Below, piece by piece: positions 38,830 to 48,917 of a stretch of DNA of 64,000 nt. The position numbers and the translations under genes are program-made. This stretch comes from Methylomonas fluvii (GTDB taxonomy: Bacteria > Pseudomonadota > Gammaproteobacteria > Methylococcales > Methylomonadaceae): positions 1,240,001 to 1,304,000 of the forward strand of contig NZ_JACXST010000001.1 in the NCBI RefSeq assembly GCF_014850975.1. Reading direction: 5' to 3'. Numbering within the stretch: position 1 is the first letter of the stretch; the number at the start of each line of letters is the position of its first letter. The notes beneath the pieces are model-generated. The model worked only from the letters and a program-made list of their open reading frames with translations, was not told the origin of the DNA and made no database searches.

Positions 38830-39342
38830 ATGAACAAATCATTACTGATTGCGGCGTTGGCGTTAACCGCTCCTATTGTCCAGGCTATCCCGCCTTTCGA
38901 TCCATCGCGCTTAGACGCAGTGCAAGAGCGCGGCAGCCATGTCATGCCGTTTGCGCTGGAAAAAACCCTGCACATTTTCAATAAGACTGATACGGGCGGT
39001 ATTCAACAAGTGATCGCCAAGGATGCCGCTGACAGCCAACAAATTGGCTTAGTGCGCAGCCATCTGTCGCAACTGGCTACGCATTTTGCGGCTGGCGATT
39101 TTTCTGGGCCGCGCCAGATTCATGGCGAGGACATGCCGGGGCTAAATGCTTTGGCGTCGGCTGCTGGAAAAGTCAGTTTTGCCTACCGGGAATTGCCGAA
39201 CGGCGCTGAGATCGAGTATCGGAGTGAAGACAAACAGTTGATAGAAGCGGTGCACAGCTACTTTGATGCCCAACTCAGCGACCACGCCCGCCATGCTGTG
39301 CCCGGCGGACAACAAATGCACCACGGGAAACACCAACCCTGA
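38830..39342 (+). CDS. Exported hypothetical protein with His-rich tail
   Basis: A 170-residue product with a signal peptide (MNKSLLIAALALTAPIVQA). The mature part contains a region around GLVRSHLSQLATHFAAGDFS with three His residues and a C-terminal tail ending HHGKHQP with five His in total. No family recognised with confidence. As the last gene of a probable copper operon it may be a periplasmic metal chaperone; this is only context. AGGAAAAGGAAAACTAAG gives a ribosome site. Confidence 0.65.
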   Translation: MNKSLLIAALALTAPIVQAIPPFDPSRLDAVQERGSHVMPFALEKTLHIFNKTDTGGIQQVIAKDAADSQQIGLVRSHLSQLATHFAAGDFSGPRQIHGEDMPGLNALASAAGKVSFAYRELPNGAEIEYRSEDKQLIEAVHSYFDAQLSDHARHAVPGGQQMHHGKHQP

Positions 39343-39538
39343 AGGTCAAGATTACCTGCGCCAGCTAAATGCTGAGTGCATCTTCTAAACCGCCATTTCT
39401 TCAAGGATTATCGGCATTCAGATTTGTATGGATACTTTGATGCTTAGCCTAGTTGGCTTTTGATAATCGCGCTTATACGCTTTCAGGTTCTCTGGCTTGG
39501 AGAAGGATCAAACACAGGATCGAGCGCTGAGCCAACGA

Positions 39539-41635
39539 TTAATTTTTCAACCATTCCTGGTTTGGCAGCCAATTTGTAATCCATTCCTGCAAGTCTCCGG
39601 CCGGCATCGGCCGGGCGATGCCGTAGCCCTGGGCGTTATCGCAGCCCAGTTTTAGCAATAGCAAGCCATGTTCATCGGTTTCGACGCCTTCGGCTATTAC
39701 TTGCCGACGAAACGCGGCGGTGAGATTGATAATGCCGGCGACGATGGCCAGATCTTCAGGGTCGCCGAGAATGTCGCGAATAAACGATTGGTCGATTTTT
39801 AAGGTGTCGGCCGGTAAGGCTTTCAGGTACGTTAGCGACGAATAGCCGGTACCGAAATCGTCTAATGCAAAGCCGACGCCCAGCTTTTGGCATTCCTTCA
39901 TCACGGCGGTGACTCTGCCAATATCCTCCAGTGCGGCTGTTTCCAAGATCTCCAGTTCCAGACAGTGGGGGCGCAGTTGCGGATGCGCGGCAAAGCCGGC
40001 TTTCAATGTTTCAACGAAATCCTGGTGCAGTAAGTGGCGCGGGGCGATATTGATGCTGATGGCAATGTTCAAGCCCATGTCTTGCCACCTTTGCAGGTGG
40101 TCCAGGGCGCGGGCCAATACCCAATTGCCCAGGGCTATGACCAGCTCGGTGCCTTCTATGTCGGGTAAAAACGCCGCAGGCGACAATAAGCCCCGCTCGG
40201 GATGCCGCCAGCGAATCAATGCTTCCGCACCCAGTACTTTACCCAAACGCATATTGACCTTGGGTTGGAAATACAATTCGAACTGGTTATTGAGCAGCGC
40301 GGCTTCGATTTGCGTTAAGGTTTCGCCGCGGACCAGCGCTATCCTGTCCAGTTCCTGGTCGAACAGGTGGTAGCGATTTTTGCCGCGCTGTTTGGCGACA
40401 TACATGGCTTGGTCGGCATGCCGCAACAGCGTGTCCGCGCTTGCCAGGTCGTTGGGGTATAGGGTAAGGCCCACGCTGGCCGATACGCAGATTTGGTTAT
40501 CGTCTATGCTCAACGGTTCCGCGACGTTGCGGAGCATGCGCTCCAATACCGCCTCGCATTCGCGGGTGTCGTTAAAATCCAGTAAGAGCAGCACAAATTC
40601 GTCGCCGCCGATGCGGGCCACGGTATCGCCGGCTCTCAGGCAGTCGCGGATGCGTAGGGAAATTTCTATCAGCAACTGGTCGCCCGCTTCGTGGCCGAAT
40701 TGATCGTTGACCGGCTTAAAACCGTCCAGATCCAGATAGCATACCGCCATATGGTTGCCGGCCCGGTGCGTGTGGGCCAGCGCTTGTGCTAGACGGTCAG
40801 CCAGCAACACGCGGTTGGGAATGCCGGTCAGCGGATCAAAATGGGCGATGCGTTCCAGATCGTATTCATGGTTCTTCAGCGGGGTGATGTCGGCCGATAA
40901 ACCGATGTAATGATGAATTTTGCCGTCGTCGTCCCGCACTACCGAAATCGAGGTCAACGCAGCAAAAACCTCGCCCTTTTTATTGCGGTTCCAGAGTTCG
41001 CCGCTCCAATGATCGTGTGCGTTCAGCGCTTGCCACATGGCCTTGTAAAATTCCGCGGATTGTCGGCCGGATTTAAGTATGCTGGGGTTTTTACCCAAAA
41101 CATCCTCGCGCGCGTAGCCGGTAATTCGACTGAATGCCGCGTTAACATCAATGATGCGATTCTCGTTGTCGCTGATGACGACGCTGTCGTGAGTGTGGGC
41201 GAACACGCTGGCCGCCAAGCGTTGCTCAGCCTCGCGGCGTTGCAGTTCTTGACGAAATTGTTCGCGTTCCAACAGATTGCGAATCCGCAAGCGGGCGATT
41301 TCGATACTGATGGGTTTGGTCAAATAGTCCGCGGCGCCTAAAGAAAAGCCTAAGGCCTCAGCTTGAATTTCGTTCAAAGCGGTCACGAACACAATCGGAA
41401 TGTCTTTTAACAGTGGACTGGCCTTGATCCGCCGACAGGTTTCGTAGCCGTCCATATCCGGCATCATGATGTCGAGCAGAATCAGATCAGGCGGCTCATC
41501 CAACGCCAGTTCCAGGCCTTTACCGCCGGAGGTGGCGATTTGAATTTGATAATCGTCCTGCAATGCCAAACCCAACAAGGCCAGGTTGGCGGGGTTGTCG
41601 TCAATGGCGAGAATTTTCAACTGTTTGCTGTTCAT
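39539..41635 (-). CDS. REC-PAS-GGDEF-EAL cyclic-di-GMP signalling protein
   Basis: A 698-residue response regulator. The receiver domain (about 5-125) has IDDNPANL, phosphoacceptor Asp in [15 protein letters not shown] and the Lys in YLTKPI. A PAS domain (about 140-250) follows, then GGDEF with an intact GGDEF motif (about 380), and EAL with EALIRWRHP and [16 protein letters not shown]. Both enzymatic motifs appear complete, so it could make and break cyclic-di-GMP. The ATG overlaps the kinase stop as ATGA; an upstream in-frame start inside the kinase gene is rejected. Last gene of the corrinoid/kinase operon. Confidence 0.92.
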   Translation of the reverse strand: MNSKQLKILAIDDNPANLALLGLALQDDYQIQIATSGGKGLELALDEPPDLILLDIMMPDMDGYETCRRIKASPLLKDIPIVFVTALNEIQAEALGFSLGAADYLTKPISIEIARLRIRNLLEREQFRQELQRREAEQRLAASVFAHTHDSVVISDNENRIIDVNAAFSRITGYAREDVLGKNPSILKSGRQSAEFYKAMWQALNAHDHWSGELWNRNKKGEVFAALTSISVVRDDDGKIHHYIGLSADITPLKNHEYDLERIAHFDPLTGIPNRVLLADRLAQALAHTHRAGNHMAVCYLDLDGFKPVNDQFGHEAGDQLLIEISLRIRDCLRAGDTVARIGGDEFVLLLLDFNDTRECEAVLERMLRNVAEPLSIDDNQICVSASVGLTLYPNDLASADTLLRHADQAMYVAKQRGKNRYHLFDQELDRIALVRGETLTQIEAALLNNQFELYFQPKVNMRLGKVLGAEALIRWRHPERGLLSPAAFLPDIEGTELVIALGNWVLARALDHLQRWQDMGLNIAISINIAPRHLLHQDFVETLKAGFAAHPQLRPHCLELEILETAALEDIGRVTAVMKECQKLGVGFALDDFGTGYSSLTYLKALPADTLKIDQSFIRDILGDPEDLAIVAGIINLTAAFRRQVIAEGVETDEHGLLLLKLGCDNAQGYGIARPMPAGDLQEWITNWLPNQEWLKN

Positions 41636-43284
41636 TCGGTTTGTACCCCATTCCAACCCAAGGCTGAATAAAGCTGCCGCAACTGCTGGCGTGCTTGGTC
41701 GAATTTCATTTCGTTAACCGACTGAGATATTTCGGAAAACAGCGGTTCTACCGTACTAGCGCGCAGTAAATTCTGCAATGCTTTAACGTGGTTAATGGCA
41801 TGGAACATGTTTTTGGCAAGTAAGTTGTCGAGTTCGTCCAGTAGCGGCCGTAATTCTTGATTGTGATGCAGCAAGGCGATGTCTTCCGCACTGATTGCCG
41901 GGCCGGCCGTCGCCAAGACGGGTTGCTCCGGATGGGCTGGCGCATCGCGATAGTGTCCGGTATTGACTGCTGCGGAATACAGTTCCGCGCAAGGAACAAG
42001 TAAGGGCTGTTGCTCTGAATTGTGGTTATGCAGTTGACAGTCAACCAGCTCGCAGCGAATTCTGAACCAAAACCGGGCGCCCATGCCCGGACTACTTTCC
42101 ACGCCGGCTTCGCCCTGCATCAGCCCGGCAAAGCGTTGGACGATGGATAAGCCCAGGCCGGTGCCGGCGTATCGCCGCGTCGAACTGGCGTCGATTTGGG
42201 TAAAGGGTTTAAACAGTAGGCGTTGTTGGTCGGCGGCAATGCCGATGCCTTGATCGGACACGGAAAATTCCAGTTGTGCTTGCGAACCTTGCCGCCGCAA
42301 TTCCGTTACCTGGATTTGGATCGCGCCATGATGGGTAAATTTGATGGCATTGCTGACCAGATTTGAGAGCATTTGCCTGACTCTGATTTGATCCAGCAGA
42401 TAGCATTGCTCGCAGGGGCCGAGCCAGACGGTTTCGATTTGCAGGTTTTTCTGAAGCGCGCTTTCCCTGAACAGCGACTGTACTTCGGTAATGATTTGCC
42501 GAGGTTGCGCGGCTGAGTAAACCAGCTCCAGCCGATTCGCCTCAATTTTGGACAAATCCAACACATCGTTTAACAAGGTTAACAGGGTTTGTCCGGATGC
42601 GAGGATAGTGCGAGCGCATTCTTGATGCTTGCTTGGGTCGCAGTCCGCTAGACTCAGCAATTGCGCCATTCCCAAGATGCCGTTCAATGGGGTACGGATT
42701 TCGTGCGACATGGTGGCCAGGAAATTACTTTTGGCCTGATTCGCGCTTTCCGCGATGCGGGTCTTGATTTCGTTGCTCAAAATCAGCGCCATGTGCGAGA
42801 AAAACGGCGACAGATAGTCGCGCATTTGCGCGGAGCCCAACATGTCGGTCATTTTGATGGCGCCGATTAATTCTTTGCCCACCTGCAAGGGCATGACCCA
42901 GGTGCAGGCAATGGCCGGGGTCACGCCGCGCAGTAGCGTGTGCTGAGAATCCGTGGCTTGTTCGACAAAGCGGCGCTGCTGAAAAACTTCGCTGATTAAG
43001 GGGTCGTCGATATGATCGATAATTTGGCGTTCACCGGCCAAATTGGCGTAATGGATTGCCCCCGCGTCCAGATAATAAATTTCGATATTGCTGCCGCCTA
43101 AACTGCCGCACAAAGCATTCATTAAGCTCTCTAACAAGCCTTCGACGCCGGCGATGGGGTTTAACAACTCCAACATGTGCAGGATCAAATATAGATTCGC
43201 CTTTTCTTCCGAAAGCTTGCGGACGCGGGTTTCCAATTGCTTGACCCGTTCCTGCAGCTCTTGGTAGGAAGGTGCTTGGGTCAT
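41632..43284 (-). CDS. Sensor histidine kinase, soluble
   Basis: A 550-residue kinase without transmembrane segments. An N-terminal coiled coil (about 8-40) leads to a GAF-like domain (about 45-190), HisKA with the phosphoacceptor His in [15 protein letters not shown], then HATPase_c with DQGIGI and [13 protein letters not shown]-terminal helical part of about 130 residues resembles phosphotransfer domains but no Hpt motif is certain. The start ATG overlaps the DUF1638 stop. The adjacent REC-GGDEF-EAL gene is its probable partner. The cytoplasmic GAF domain suggests sensing an internal cue. Confidence 0.9.
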   Translation of the reverse strand: MTQAPSYQELQERVKQLETRVRKLSEEKANLYLILHMLELLNPIAGVEGLLESLMNALCGSLGGSNIEIYYLDAGAIHYANLAGERQIIDHIDDPLISEVFQQRRFVEQATDSQHTLLRGVTPAIACTWVMPLQVGKELIGAIKMTDMLGSAQMRDYLSPFFSHMALILSNEIKTRIAESANQAKSNFLATMSHEIRTPLNGILGMAQLLSLADCDPSKHQECARTILASGQTLLTLLNDVLDLSKIEANRLELVYSAAQPRQIITEVQSLFRESALQKNLQIETVWLGPCEQCYLLDQIRVRQMLSNLVSNAIKFTHHGAIQIQVTELRRQGSQAQLEFSVSDQGIGIAADQQRLLFKPFTQIDASSTRRYAGTGLGLSIVQRFAGLMQGEAGVESSPGMGARFWFRIRCELVDCQLHNHNSEQQPLLVPCAELYSAAVNTGHYRDAPAHPEQPVLATAGPAISAEDIALLHHNQELRPLLDELDNLLAKNMFHAINHVKALQNLLRASTVEPLFSEISQSVNEMKFDQARQQLRQLYSALGWNGVQTE

Positions 43285-43901
43285 TGTTCGGCGGCAAGCC
43301 GGCGTTGGATGGCATCGGCCAAAACGGTTTCCAAATGCTCCAGGCCGACATCCATCCATTCCAGCGGCAAATCCACGAAGCGCGCGGCGGTTTCGGCGGC
43401 GGCGCTGAAATCGCCATTACACGGGGTACGTAGTGCCAGGATATATTTATGGCTACTGTGAAATATCTCCCTGATCACCGTCATGTTCGCGCCGAAGCAG
43501 GCGGTGATCATCGGTTCCCAGGTCAAGGCCCAGTCTTCCACTAAAAAATACGCGCCTTTTTCCAGTTCCTGCATGAATAACTCGTAGCCGAGCAGCATGA
43601 CGATACAGTTTTGGCCGTGGGTGCGGCAGGTGTGGTGGCCCTCCAGATATTTTTCCATCAACGGGTGGCAGCCGCCGTAAAACACCACGGTTTTTTCGCC
43701 GAGTTTCTCGCGTTCTTCCAGCGCCTGATTCAGCTCGGTCGACAAACGATTCAGGTAATTGTGCAAGGCCGAATCCAGATAATGGGTATGCACGTTCCAG
43801 TGATTTTTCGCGATTAATCCGTCCACTTCCTTACGCAAAATGCCGCAGCCCACCATGGTCAGCGGAGTTTGATTTTCCGGATGTATCGCGAAGGTTTTCA
43901 T
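43281..43901 (-). CDS. DUF1638 domain protein
   Basis: A 206-residue protein with conserved Cys and His motifs ([37 protein letters not shown]) that could bind a metal or cofactor. The DUF1638 family recurs next to corrinoid-dependent methyltransferase genes, as here, and its biochemistry is unknown. It starts as ATGA over the end of the UroD-like gene and overlaps the kinase gene in the same way. Confidence 0.85.
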   Translation of the reverse strand: MKTFAIHPENQTPLTMVGCGILRKEVDGLIAKNHWNVHTHYLDSALHNYLNRLSTELNQALEEREKLGEKTVVFYGGCHPLMEKYLEGHHTCRTHGQNCIVMLLGYELFMQELEKGAYFLVEDWALTWEPMITACFGANMTVIREIFHSSHKYILALRTPCNGDFSAAAETAARFVDLPLEWMDVGLEHLETVLADAIQRRLAAEQ

Positions 43902-44926
43902 GGCAGTCTCCCGTATTCGAATGCCGCATCGACCATGGTCCGAATATTGGCCTCGGGCACAGCGATTGGCATGACGCCGTTACCGAACAAAAAATGGCCG
44001 CCTGTTTTGCCGATTTCGATAATACGCTTCACTTCGGCGCGGGTTTGCTCGGCGCTCCAGTGAATCATTTTAATATCGTCGATCACCCCGCAGGTCAGGC
44101 CGCGATTACCGATCAGGCGTTTGGCTTCGGCTAAGTCGGCGAGTGGGCTGATGTAGTGAGTTTTGAGGTGAAGTTCATCGAAAACCAAATCGATCACATC
44201 GTTAAAAGTCGCCATGCCGCAGTAATAAACGATGTCCTCATTACCGCCAGGCAGCAAGTCCCGGCGCATCCAGGGCATCACCGTTTGCTCAATTTGCTTG
44301 CGGCTGACGAAATACGGCGAGCCAAATGGCGTGGAGTAAATCAACACATTGGCGCCCAAGGCCCGTAAGGCGGCGATTTCCTGCTGGCAGAAATCCGAAC
44401 ATTTGCGCAGCAGTTCATCGCGGACATCAAAAGGGCCGAGCAGGAATAACTCCATCCATTTATCCATACCCATCAGTATGGCCGGCAACGTGGTCGAGGC
44501 CGTGACGTAGGCGCAAATCGGATGTGTGCCGCCGACTTCGCTGCGCAAAATCTTTAGGCAGTCGGCAACCGATTGCCAGGCCGGATGCAGCGTAATGTCG
44601 GTGGGAATGTCGAGTTTGGCGATGTCGTCCAGGTTTTTGATGACGAAGTCCGCGACATTCGGCGCACCGTCGTCGGCAAACAGGATTTCGCTGCAACCCA
44701 GCAATTCCGCTTCCTTGCCAACATAATGCAGGCTCCAGATGTTGTCGTAGCCGTAGCGCCGCAACAAGCGTAATTGGCCGTCGGCGATATATTCGCCCTT
44801 GCTGAAGTATTGCTTGGCGGACATACCCAATTCACGGGCGCCGTGATCGGGCATATTGCAAAAAACCGGAATGCGCGGCGCGGGGTTGCCGGTCGCTGCT
44901 GCGGTGAGGATTTCCAAAGGTGTCAT
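43898..44926 (-). CDS. UroD-family corrinoid methyltransferase homologue
   Basis: A 342-residue TIM-barrel protein of the uroporphyrinogen decarboxylase/MtaA/CmuA superfamily, which transfers methyl groups between a corrinoid and a thiol or a substrate. Normal length. The zinc motif of MtaA and CmuA (His-x-Cys ... Cys) is altered: the His position reads Tyr (YYCG, 234-237) and the second Cys position reads Asn (GNG, 315-317). It is therefore unlikely to be a standard thiol methyltransferase. Overlaps its neighbours by ATGA. Substrate unknown. Confidence 0.85.
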   Translation of the reverse strand: MTPLEILTAAATGNPAPRIPVFCNMPDHGARELGMSAKQYFSKGEYIADGQLRLLRRYGYDNIWSLHYVGKEAELLGCSEILFADDGAPNVADFVIKNLDDIAKLDIPTDITLHPAWQSVADCLKILRSEVGGTHPICAYVTASTTLPAILMGMDKWMELFLLGPFDVRDELLRKCSDFCQQEIAALRALGANVLIYSTPFGSPYFVSRKQIEQTVMPWMRRDLLPGGNEDIVYYCGMATFNDVIDLVFDELHLKTHYISPLADLAEAKRLIGNRGLTCGVIDDIKMIHWSAEQTRAEVKRIIEIGKTGGHFLFGNGVMPIAVPEANIRTMVDAAFEYGRLP

Positions 44927-45588
44927 GGCTTGACCTCGCGAATCAAATCGACAATCACTTTGGCGGCGGTGACGCCATCCGGAGCCCAGGCATCCGCGCC
45001 GACCTTGGTGTACAACTCCGGATCGAAACGGTACGGAGCGCCGCCAACCGCCAGTTTGATTTGCTGTTCCAGGCCACGCTCTTTTAACAAACTGCGCACA
45101 CCCAAGCTGCCTTTTTCGCTGGTGGCGGTGTGGACCATCATCGCGGATACCGCGATGACTTGGGCGTTCTCGGATACCGCGGTATCGACGAATTTTTCGG
45201 CAGTGACGTTGGTGCCCAGATCGATCACATCCACCATCAGTGATTTCAAGCAGCCGCTAACGATCCGTTTGCCCAAGGAATGCAGGTCACCATAGGCGGC
45301 GCCTATGACGACCCGTCCTATCATTTCCGGTGGTTTACTGAATTTTTCCAGCATTTTTTCGGTGACGTCGGCCGCAATTTGTGCCGTCATGAAATGCTGG
45401 GCCAGATTGGCGTCCGGATCCTTTTCGATTAAGGTCATCATTAACTCGATGGCCGGGATGACTAATTTGAAGACGATATCTTCGGGGCTGAATCCGTCGT
45501 TTAAGGCTTGATTGACGACCTCCAAGGCCGCCGGCTTATCGGTCTCGAATACCGCCTGGTTATAGGATTGAATATAAGCGTCGAGCAT
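44923..45588 (-). CDS. Corrinoid (B12-binding) protein
   Basis: A 221-residue two-domain protein. An N-terminal helical cap (about 1-90) precedes a cobalamin-binding Rossmann domain with the base-off motif GDLHSLG (DxHxxG, D101-H103-G106). IDLGTNVTAEKF and LAVGGAPYRFD follow. It matches the MtaC/MttC/MetH-type corrinoid carriers that shuttle methyl groups. The start overlaps the activator stop by one base (TAATG). It would be the methyl carrier of the adjacent UroD-family protein. Confidence 0.93.
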   Translation of the reverse strand: MLDAYIQSYNQAVFETDKPAALEVVNQALNDGFSPEDIVFKLVIPAIELMMTLIEKDPDANLAQHFMTAQIAADVTEKMLEKFSKPPEMIGRVVIGAAYGDLHSLGKRIVSGCLKSLMVDVIDLGTNVTAEKFVDTAVSENAQVIAVSAMMVHTATSEKGSLGVRSLLKERGLEQQIKLAVGGAPYRFDPELYTKVGADAWAPDGVTAAKVIVDLIREVKP

Positions 45589-47225
45589 TATTCGAGCTCC
45601 TCGATGGACATGGGTTGCAAGCGTAAATTGTCGATAAAGCGGTTTTCATATTCGAAAACCCCGCCAAGATTGACCACGCGCGCCCGTTGGACAATATTAT
45701 TTAAAAGACTTGGCCCGGCCGGATTCAACAGCAGTTGTTCGCAGCCGGCCAGACTGGCATTGGCCAGCAGGCTGACCCTTTCGGGGGGCATAGGAGGCAG
45801 TAAGCCAACCCTGAACGCGCTGTTTAGGTCCAAATGTTGGCCAAAACTTCCGCAAATCCACAAACGATTCAAATCGCTTATTGCCAAGCCTGCGTACGAC
45901 ATTAATTGTGACATGGCAGCGGCTGTCGATGCCTTGGCACGCTGAAAAATATCGATGTCGCTCGCAAAAATGGCACTTTTGGGAATCTCGGCTTGCAATA
46001 ATAAGCCTGGTTCGGATGGCGGTTCGGCGAAGCGTCCGGACGGTTTCAGGTGCTTTTGGTCCAGCAGCAAGGCAATTGCATCAATGAAGCCGCTGGCGCA
46101 ATAGCCGCGCGCCTGGGCATCTCCTATCGTTTGTAAGCCGCTTGCCGACACTTTGCAAATCGCACCGGCTTCTGCGGTTAAACCGTTGCGCATACCTACG
46201 CCTTCGAAAGCGGGGCCGCCCGGCACGGAACTGGCCCACAGGTTGGTGCCGTCCCACACGGCGATTTCGGTATTGGTGCCGAAGTCGGCCAACAGCATCG
46301 GTTGCGATTGTTCAGTAATGCCGGTGGCGAGTAGGTCGGCCAGTAAATCTGAGCCGATAAAACCAGCCAGAGGTTGGGCGATGTCGATGTCGGCATGCGG
46401 TGTGCGCCACATCTGCCGCCAGGCATCGGCATCGGCGGGCAGGCAGGCGATAGGGCTTTGCCAGTTCTCGGGTTGGTAGAGGCTGTCGCCGCTATTGCCG
46501 CAAATCAGCGTCAACATCGCGGTGTTGCCCACTATCAGTACTTTGCCCAGCTCTGCCAGTATCGGCGTTATTTCGCCCATATCGCGGCTAAGAATATCGC
46601 GTATGCCGTCGATGATGGCCTCGCGCGCTTCCCGGCCTATGCGCTGGCAATCTTGATCGTCCAGGCGCTCGGCATCCAGCCGGGTCAGAATATCCGCGCC
46701 ATGTGCGACTTGCGGGTTGATGCTGTAACGGGTGCCGATGCGTCGGCCGGATTGCCGGTTCCACAATGACAGGCGGATGTGTGTCGTCCCCAGGTCTACC
46801 GCCACCCCATAGACGTACTCGGAAACGGTTGGATTGCCCTGGGCTTGATAAAGTGGGGTTGGGTCCAGGCTTTTCCATGCGGAATGCGGTGCCGGATTTT
46901 CCAGGTAAAGCGTGCAGTCGCTGCGCGCCCGCAACTGGCAGGCCAGACGCATGCCGCCAGCCAGATCTTCAGATAACAGTTTTTGCCGTTCTGCTAGCGT
47001 CGGCGGGTTAAACTGGCCGTCGACGGTTTGAATGATACACGCGCCACAGGTACCCAAACCGCCGCAGGCAGCGCGTACGCGCAAATCGGTAGTGTCGAGG
47101 GATTGGCGTACCGACAGATCGGGTTTAAGCAGTATGCGTAACTTTTGATCGTTACTGCTGACCGTTGCCAGCATATCTTTAGCTAGAGACGCTGACCGTC
47201 CGGTATCGGGAGGGATGGAGATCAT
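45588..47225 (-). CDS. Corrinoid reductive activator (RACE) protein
   Basis: A 545-residue protein. The N-terminal [2Fe-2S] ferredoxin domain has Cys 54, 60, 63 (CGGLGTCGAC) and 96. The C-terminal ASKHA domain (about 130-545; GVAVDLGTTHIRLSLW, LLADFGTNTEIAVW and WICGSFGQHLD) is the DUF4445 ATP-using part. Such proteins reduce inactive Co(II) corrinoid back to Co(I) using ATP. As the first gene of the operon it would serve the corrinoid protein encoded next. The start could also be the ATG at 47174. Confidence 0.92.
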   Translation of the reverse strand: MISIPPDTGRSASLAKDMLATVSSNDQKLRILLKPDLSVRQSLDTTDLRVRAACGGLGTCGACIIQTVDGQFNPPTLAERQKLLSEDLAGGMRLACQLRARSDCTLYLENPAPHSAWKSLDPTPLYQAQGNPTVSEYVYGVAVDLGTTHIRLSLWNRQSGRRIGTRYSINPQVAHGADILTRLDAERLDDQDCQRIGREAREAIIDGIRDILSRDMGEITPILAELGKVLIVGNTAMLTLICGNSGDSLYQPENWQSPIACLPADADAWRQMWRTPHADIDIAQPLAGFIGSDLLADLLATGITEQSQPMLLADFGTNTEIAVWDGTNLWASSVPGGPAFEGVGMRNGLTAEAGAICKVSASGLQTIGDAQARGYCASGFIDAIALLLDQKHLKPSGRFAEPPSEPGLLLQAEIPKSAIFASDIDIFQRAKASTAAAMSQLMSYAGLAISDLNRLWICGSFGQHLDLNSAFRVGLLPPMPPERVSLLANASLAGCEQLLLNPAGPSLLNNIVQRARVVNLGGVFEYENRFIDNLRLQPMSIEELE

Positions 47226-47533
47226 AGGCGATGGAAACCTGTATGAGTAATAGCGATTGCGCCTTCGTTAAAATCTGGCATGATCTGAGCTTTGATCTAC
47301 TCGGCGTGGGCAAAACAGCCAGTGGTTTTCTCCTTTCATTTTAGTGTGTATTGGTGGTTTCGCTGGCCCAAAAGGCGCTTTAGGTCGATGGCACACTGTT
47401 ACTGCTGGAATGTCATCAACAATCGGGTAAACTTTGCCGACGCGCCAAAAAGCGGATTCGTTAACATAACCCGCCTGTCTGGGATGCTTGCAATCAACCC
47501 AGATCATGGTTTACCCACTCCAACGGAATTTAG
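47226..47533. other. Divergent regulatory gap between the two signalling groups
   Basis: About 308 bases between the corrinoid operon and the REC-kinase gene. It must hold two divergent promoters, but no convincing -24/-12 or -35/-10 pair and no cobalamin riboswitch (no B12-box-like core) could be picked out. A 96-codon open frame on the plus strand overlaps the start of the kinase gene and looks random. Confidence 0.5.
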
Positions 47534-48823
47534 ATGGAATCCGATAAACAATCGACAGAGCGCCAAGCCACCATTCTGTTAGTCGATGACGAGTCTATCA
47601 ACCTGTCGGTTTTCGGACAGTTTCTCGCCCCGTATTATCAGGTTTTGGTGGCGACCAGCGGGCGGCGTGCCTTGCAATTGGCGGGTGGTGCGCCAAAGCC
47701 GGATTTGATTTTGTTGGATGTGATGATGCCCGATATGGATGGGTATGAAGTCATCGGCCAGCTAAAAGCCGATCCCAAAACCGGCGATATTCCCGTGATA
47801 TTTGTGACCGCCTTGACCTCTGATCTGGAGGAAGAGCGGGGTTTGTCACTCGGTGCGGTGGATTACCTTTACAAGCCGTGTCATTTATCGATTCTATTGG
47901 CCAGAATCAAAACCCAGCTGGAGCTGAAGAAAGCCCGCGATTGGCTAAAAAATCAAAATGCCTATCTGGAAACCGAAGTGCAACGCCGCCATCAAGAGAA
48001 TCAGGCTGTGCATTTGCAATTATTGCAATCGGAAAAGTTGGCGGCGATAGGGCAACTGGCGGCCGGCATCGCCCACGAAATCAATAATCCCATTGGTTTC
48101 GTCAATTCTAATTTGAATACGCTGAACGGCTATTTGTGCGACGTTTTTTGCGTGATGGATGCTTACAACGCGGCTTTAGCCGAAAAAAGCTTTTCGGAGG
48201 AGACGCAGCAAAACTTGTGCGCGCTGAAACAAACCAAGCAGCTTGATTATTTGCGCGGTGATATTCCGGAATTGATTGCTGAGTCCATGGAAGGTTTGTC
48301 GCGGGTGCGTGACATTATTCAGGATTTGAAGGATTTTGCGCATGCCGATAAAAACGATTGGGAATTGGCTGATTTGCACAAGGGTTTGGATTCCACGCTG
48401 AATATTATCAACAACGAGCTGAAGTATCATTGCACCGTACACAAGCAATACGGCGAGATACCGGAGATTTATTGCCTGCCTTCGCAATTGAATCAAGTGT
48501 TTATGAATTTACTGATCAACGCCGCGCACGCGATCGACACCAAAGGCGATATTCATATTAGTACTGGTTGCGCGGAGCCGAATGTCTGGGTGGAAGTCCG
48601 CGATAACGGCAAAGGTATTGCCCCGGAGAATCTGCCGCGTTTGTTTGAGCCGTTCTTCACCACCAAGCCGGTCGGCAAGGGTACCGGGCTAGGCTTGTCG
48701 GTTTCGCAGAATATCGTCCGTAAGCATGGCGGTAAAATCGAAGTAACTAGCCAGCTTGGGCAGGGTAGCCAGTTTCGAGTTTGGTTGCCGATTCGGCAGC
48801 CGGAATCGGCGTCTGCCGAATAG
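47534..48823 (+). CDS. REC-histidine kinase hybrid, soluble
   Basis: A 429-residue protein. A receiver domain (about 12-125; LVDDESINLS, phosphoacceptor in [15 protein letters not shown], Lys in YLYKPC) is linked by a coiled coil (about 130-175) to a kinase core. The core has the HisKA-type GQLAAGIAHEINNPIGFVNS and HATPase_c DNGKGIAPEN and GTGLGLSVSQNIV. No membrane segment. It may be phosphorylated by another kinase and pass the signal on. It faces away from the corrinoid operon and is followed by a receiver protein. Confidence 0.92.
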   Translation: MESDKQSTERQATILLVDDESINLSVFGQFLAPYYQVLVATSGRRALQLAGGAPKPDLILLDVMMPDMDGYEVIGQLKADPKTGDIPVIFVTALTSDLEEERGLSLGAVDYLYKPCHLSILLARIKTQLELKKARDWLKNQNAYLETEVQRRHQENQAVHLQLLQSEKLAAIGQLAAGIAHEINNPIGFVNSNLNTLNGYLCDVFCVMDAYNAALAEKSFSEETQQNLCALKQTKQLDYLRGDIPELIAESMEGLSRVRDIIQDLKDFAHADKNDWELADLHKGLDSTLNIINNELKYHCTVHKQYGEIPEIYCLPSQLNQVFMNLLINAAHAIDTKGDIHISTGCAEPNVWVEVRDNGKGIAPENLPRLFEPFFTTKPVGKGTGLGLSVSQNIVRKHGGKIEVTSQLGQGSQFRVWLPIRQPESASAE

Positions 48824-48917
48824 TCCGGTGCGTCTGGCGGTTTTTGAATACCAAACTTGCAGAAGGGGCTTTACATGCCAGACTATGTCATCAATAGACC
48901 TCAGTTAGTGCAAAACC

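Noticed and set aside
47459..47495. Possible -24/-12 promoter near the REC-kinase gene
   Set aside because: GG and GC doublets occur, but the spacing is 7 instead of 10 bases.
47226..47533. Cobalamin riboswitch for the corrinoid operon
   Set aside because: No B12-box-like core or fitting stems could be found on either strand; a covariance-model search would be decisive.
47292..47582. Plus-strand open frame of 96 codons before the REC-kinase
   Set aside because: It overlaps the kinase start, has no ribosome site or motif, and looks random.
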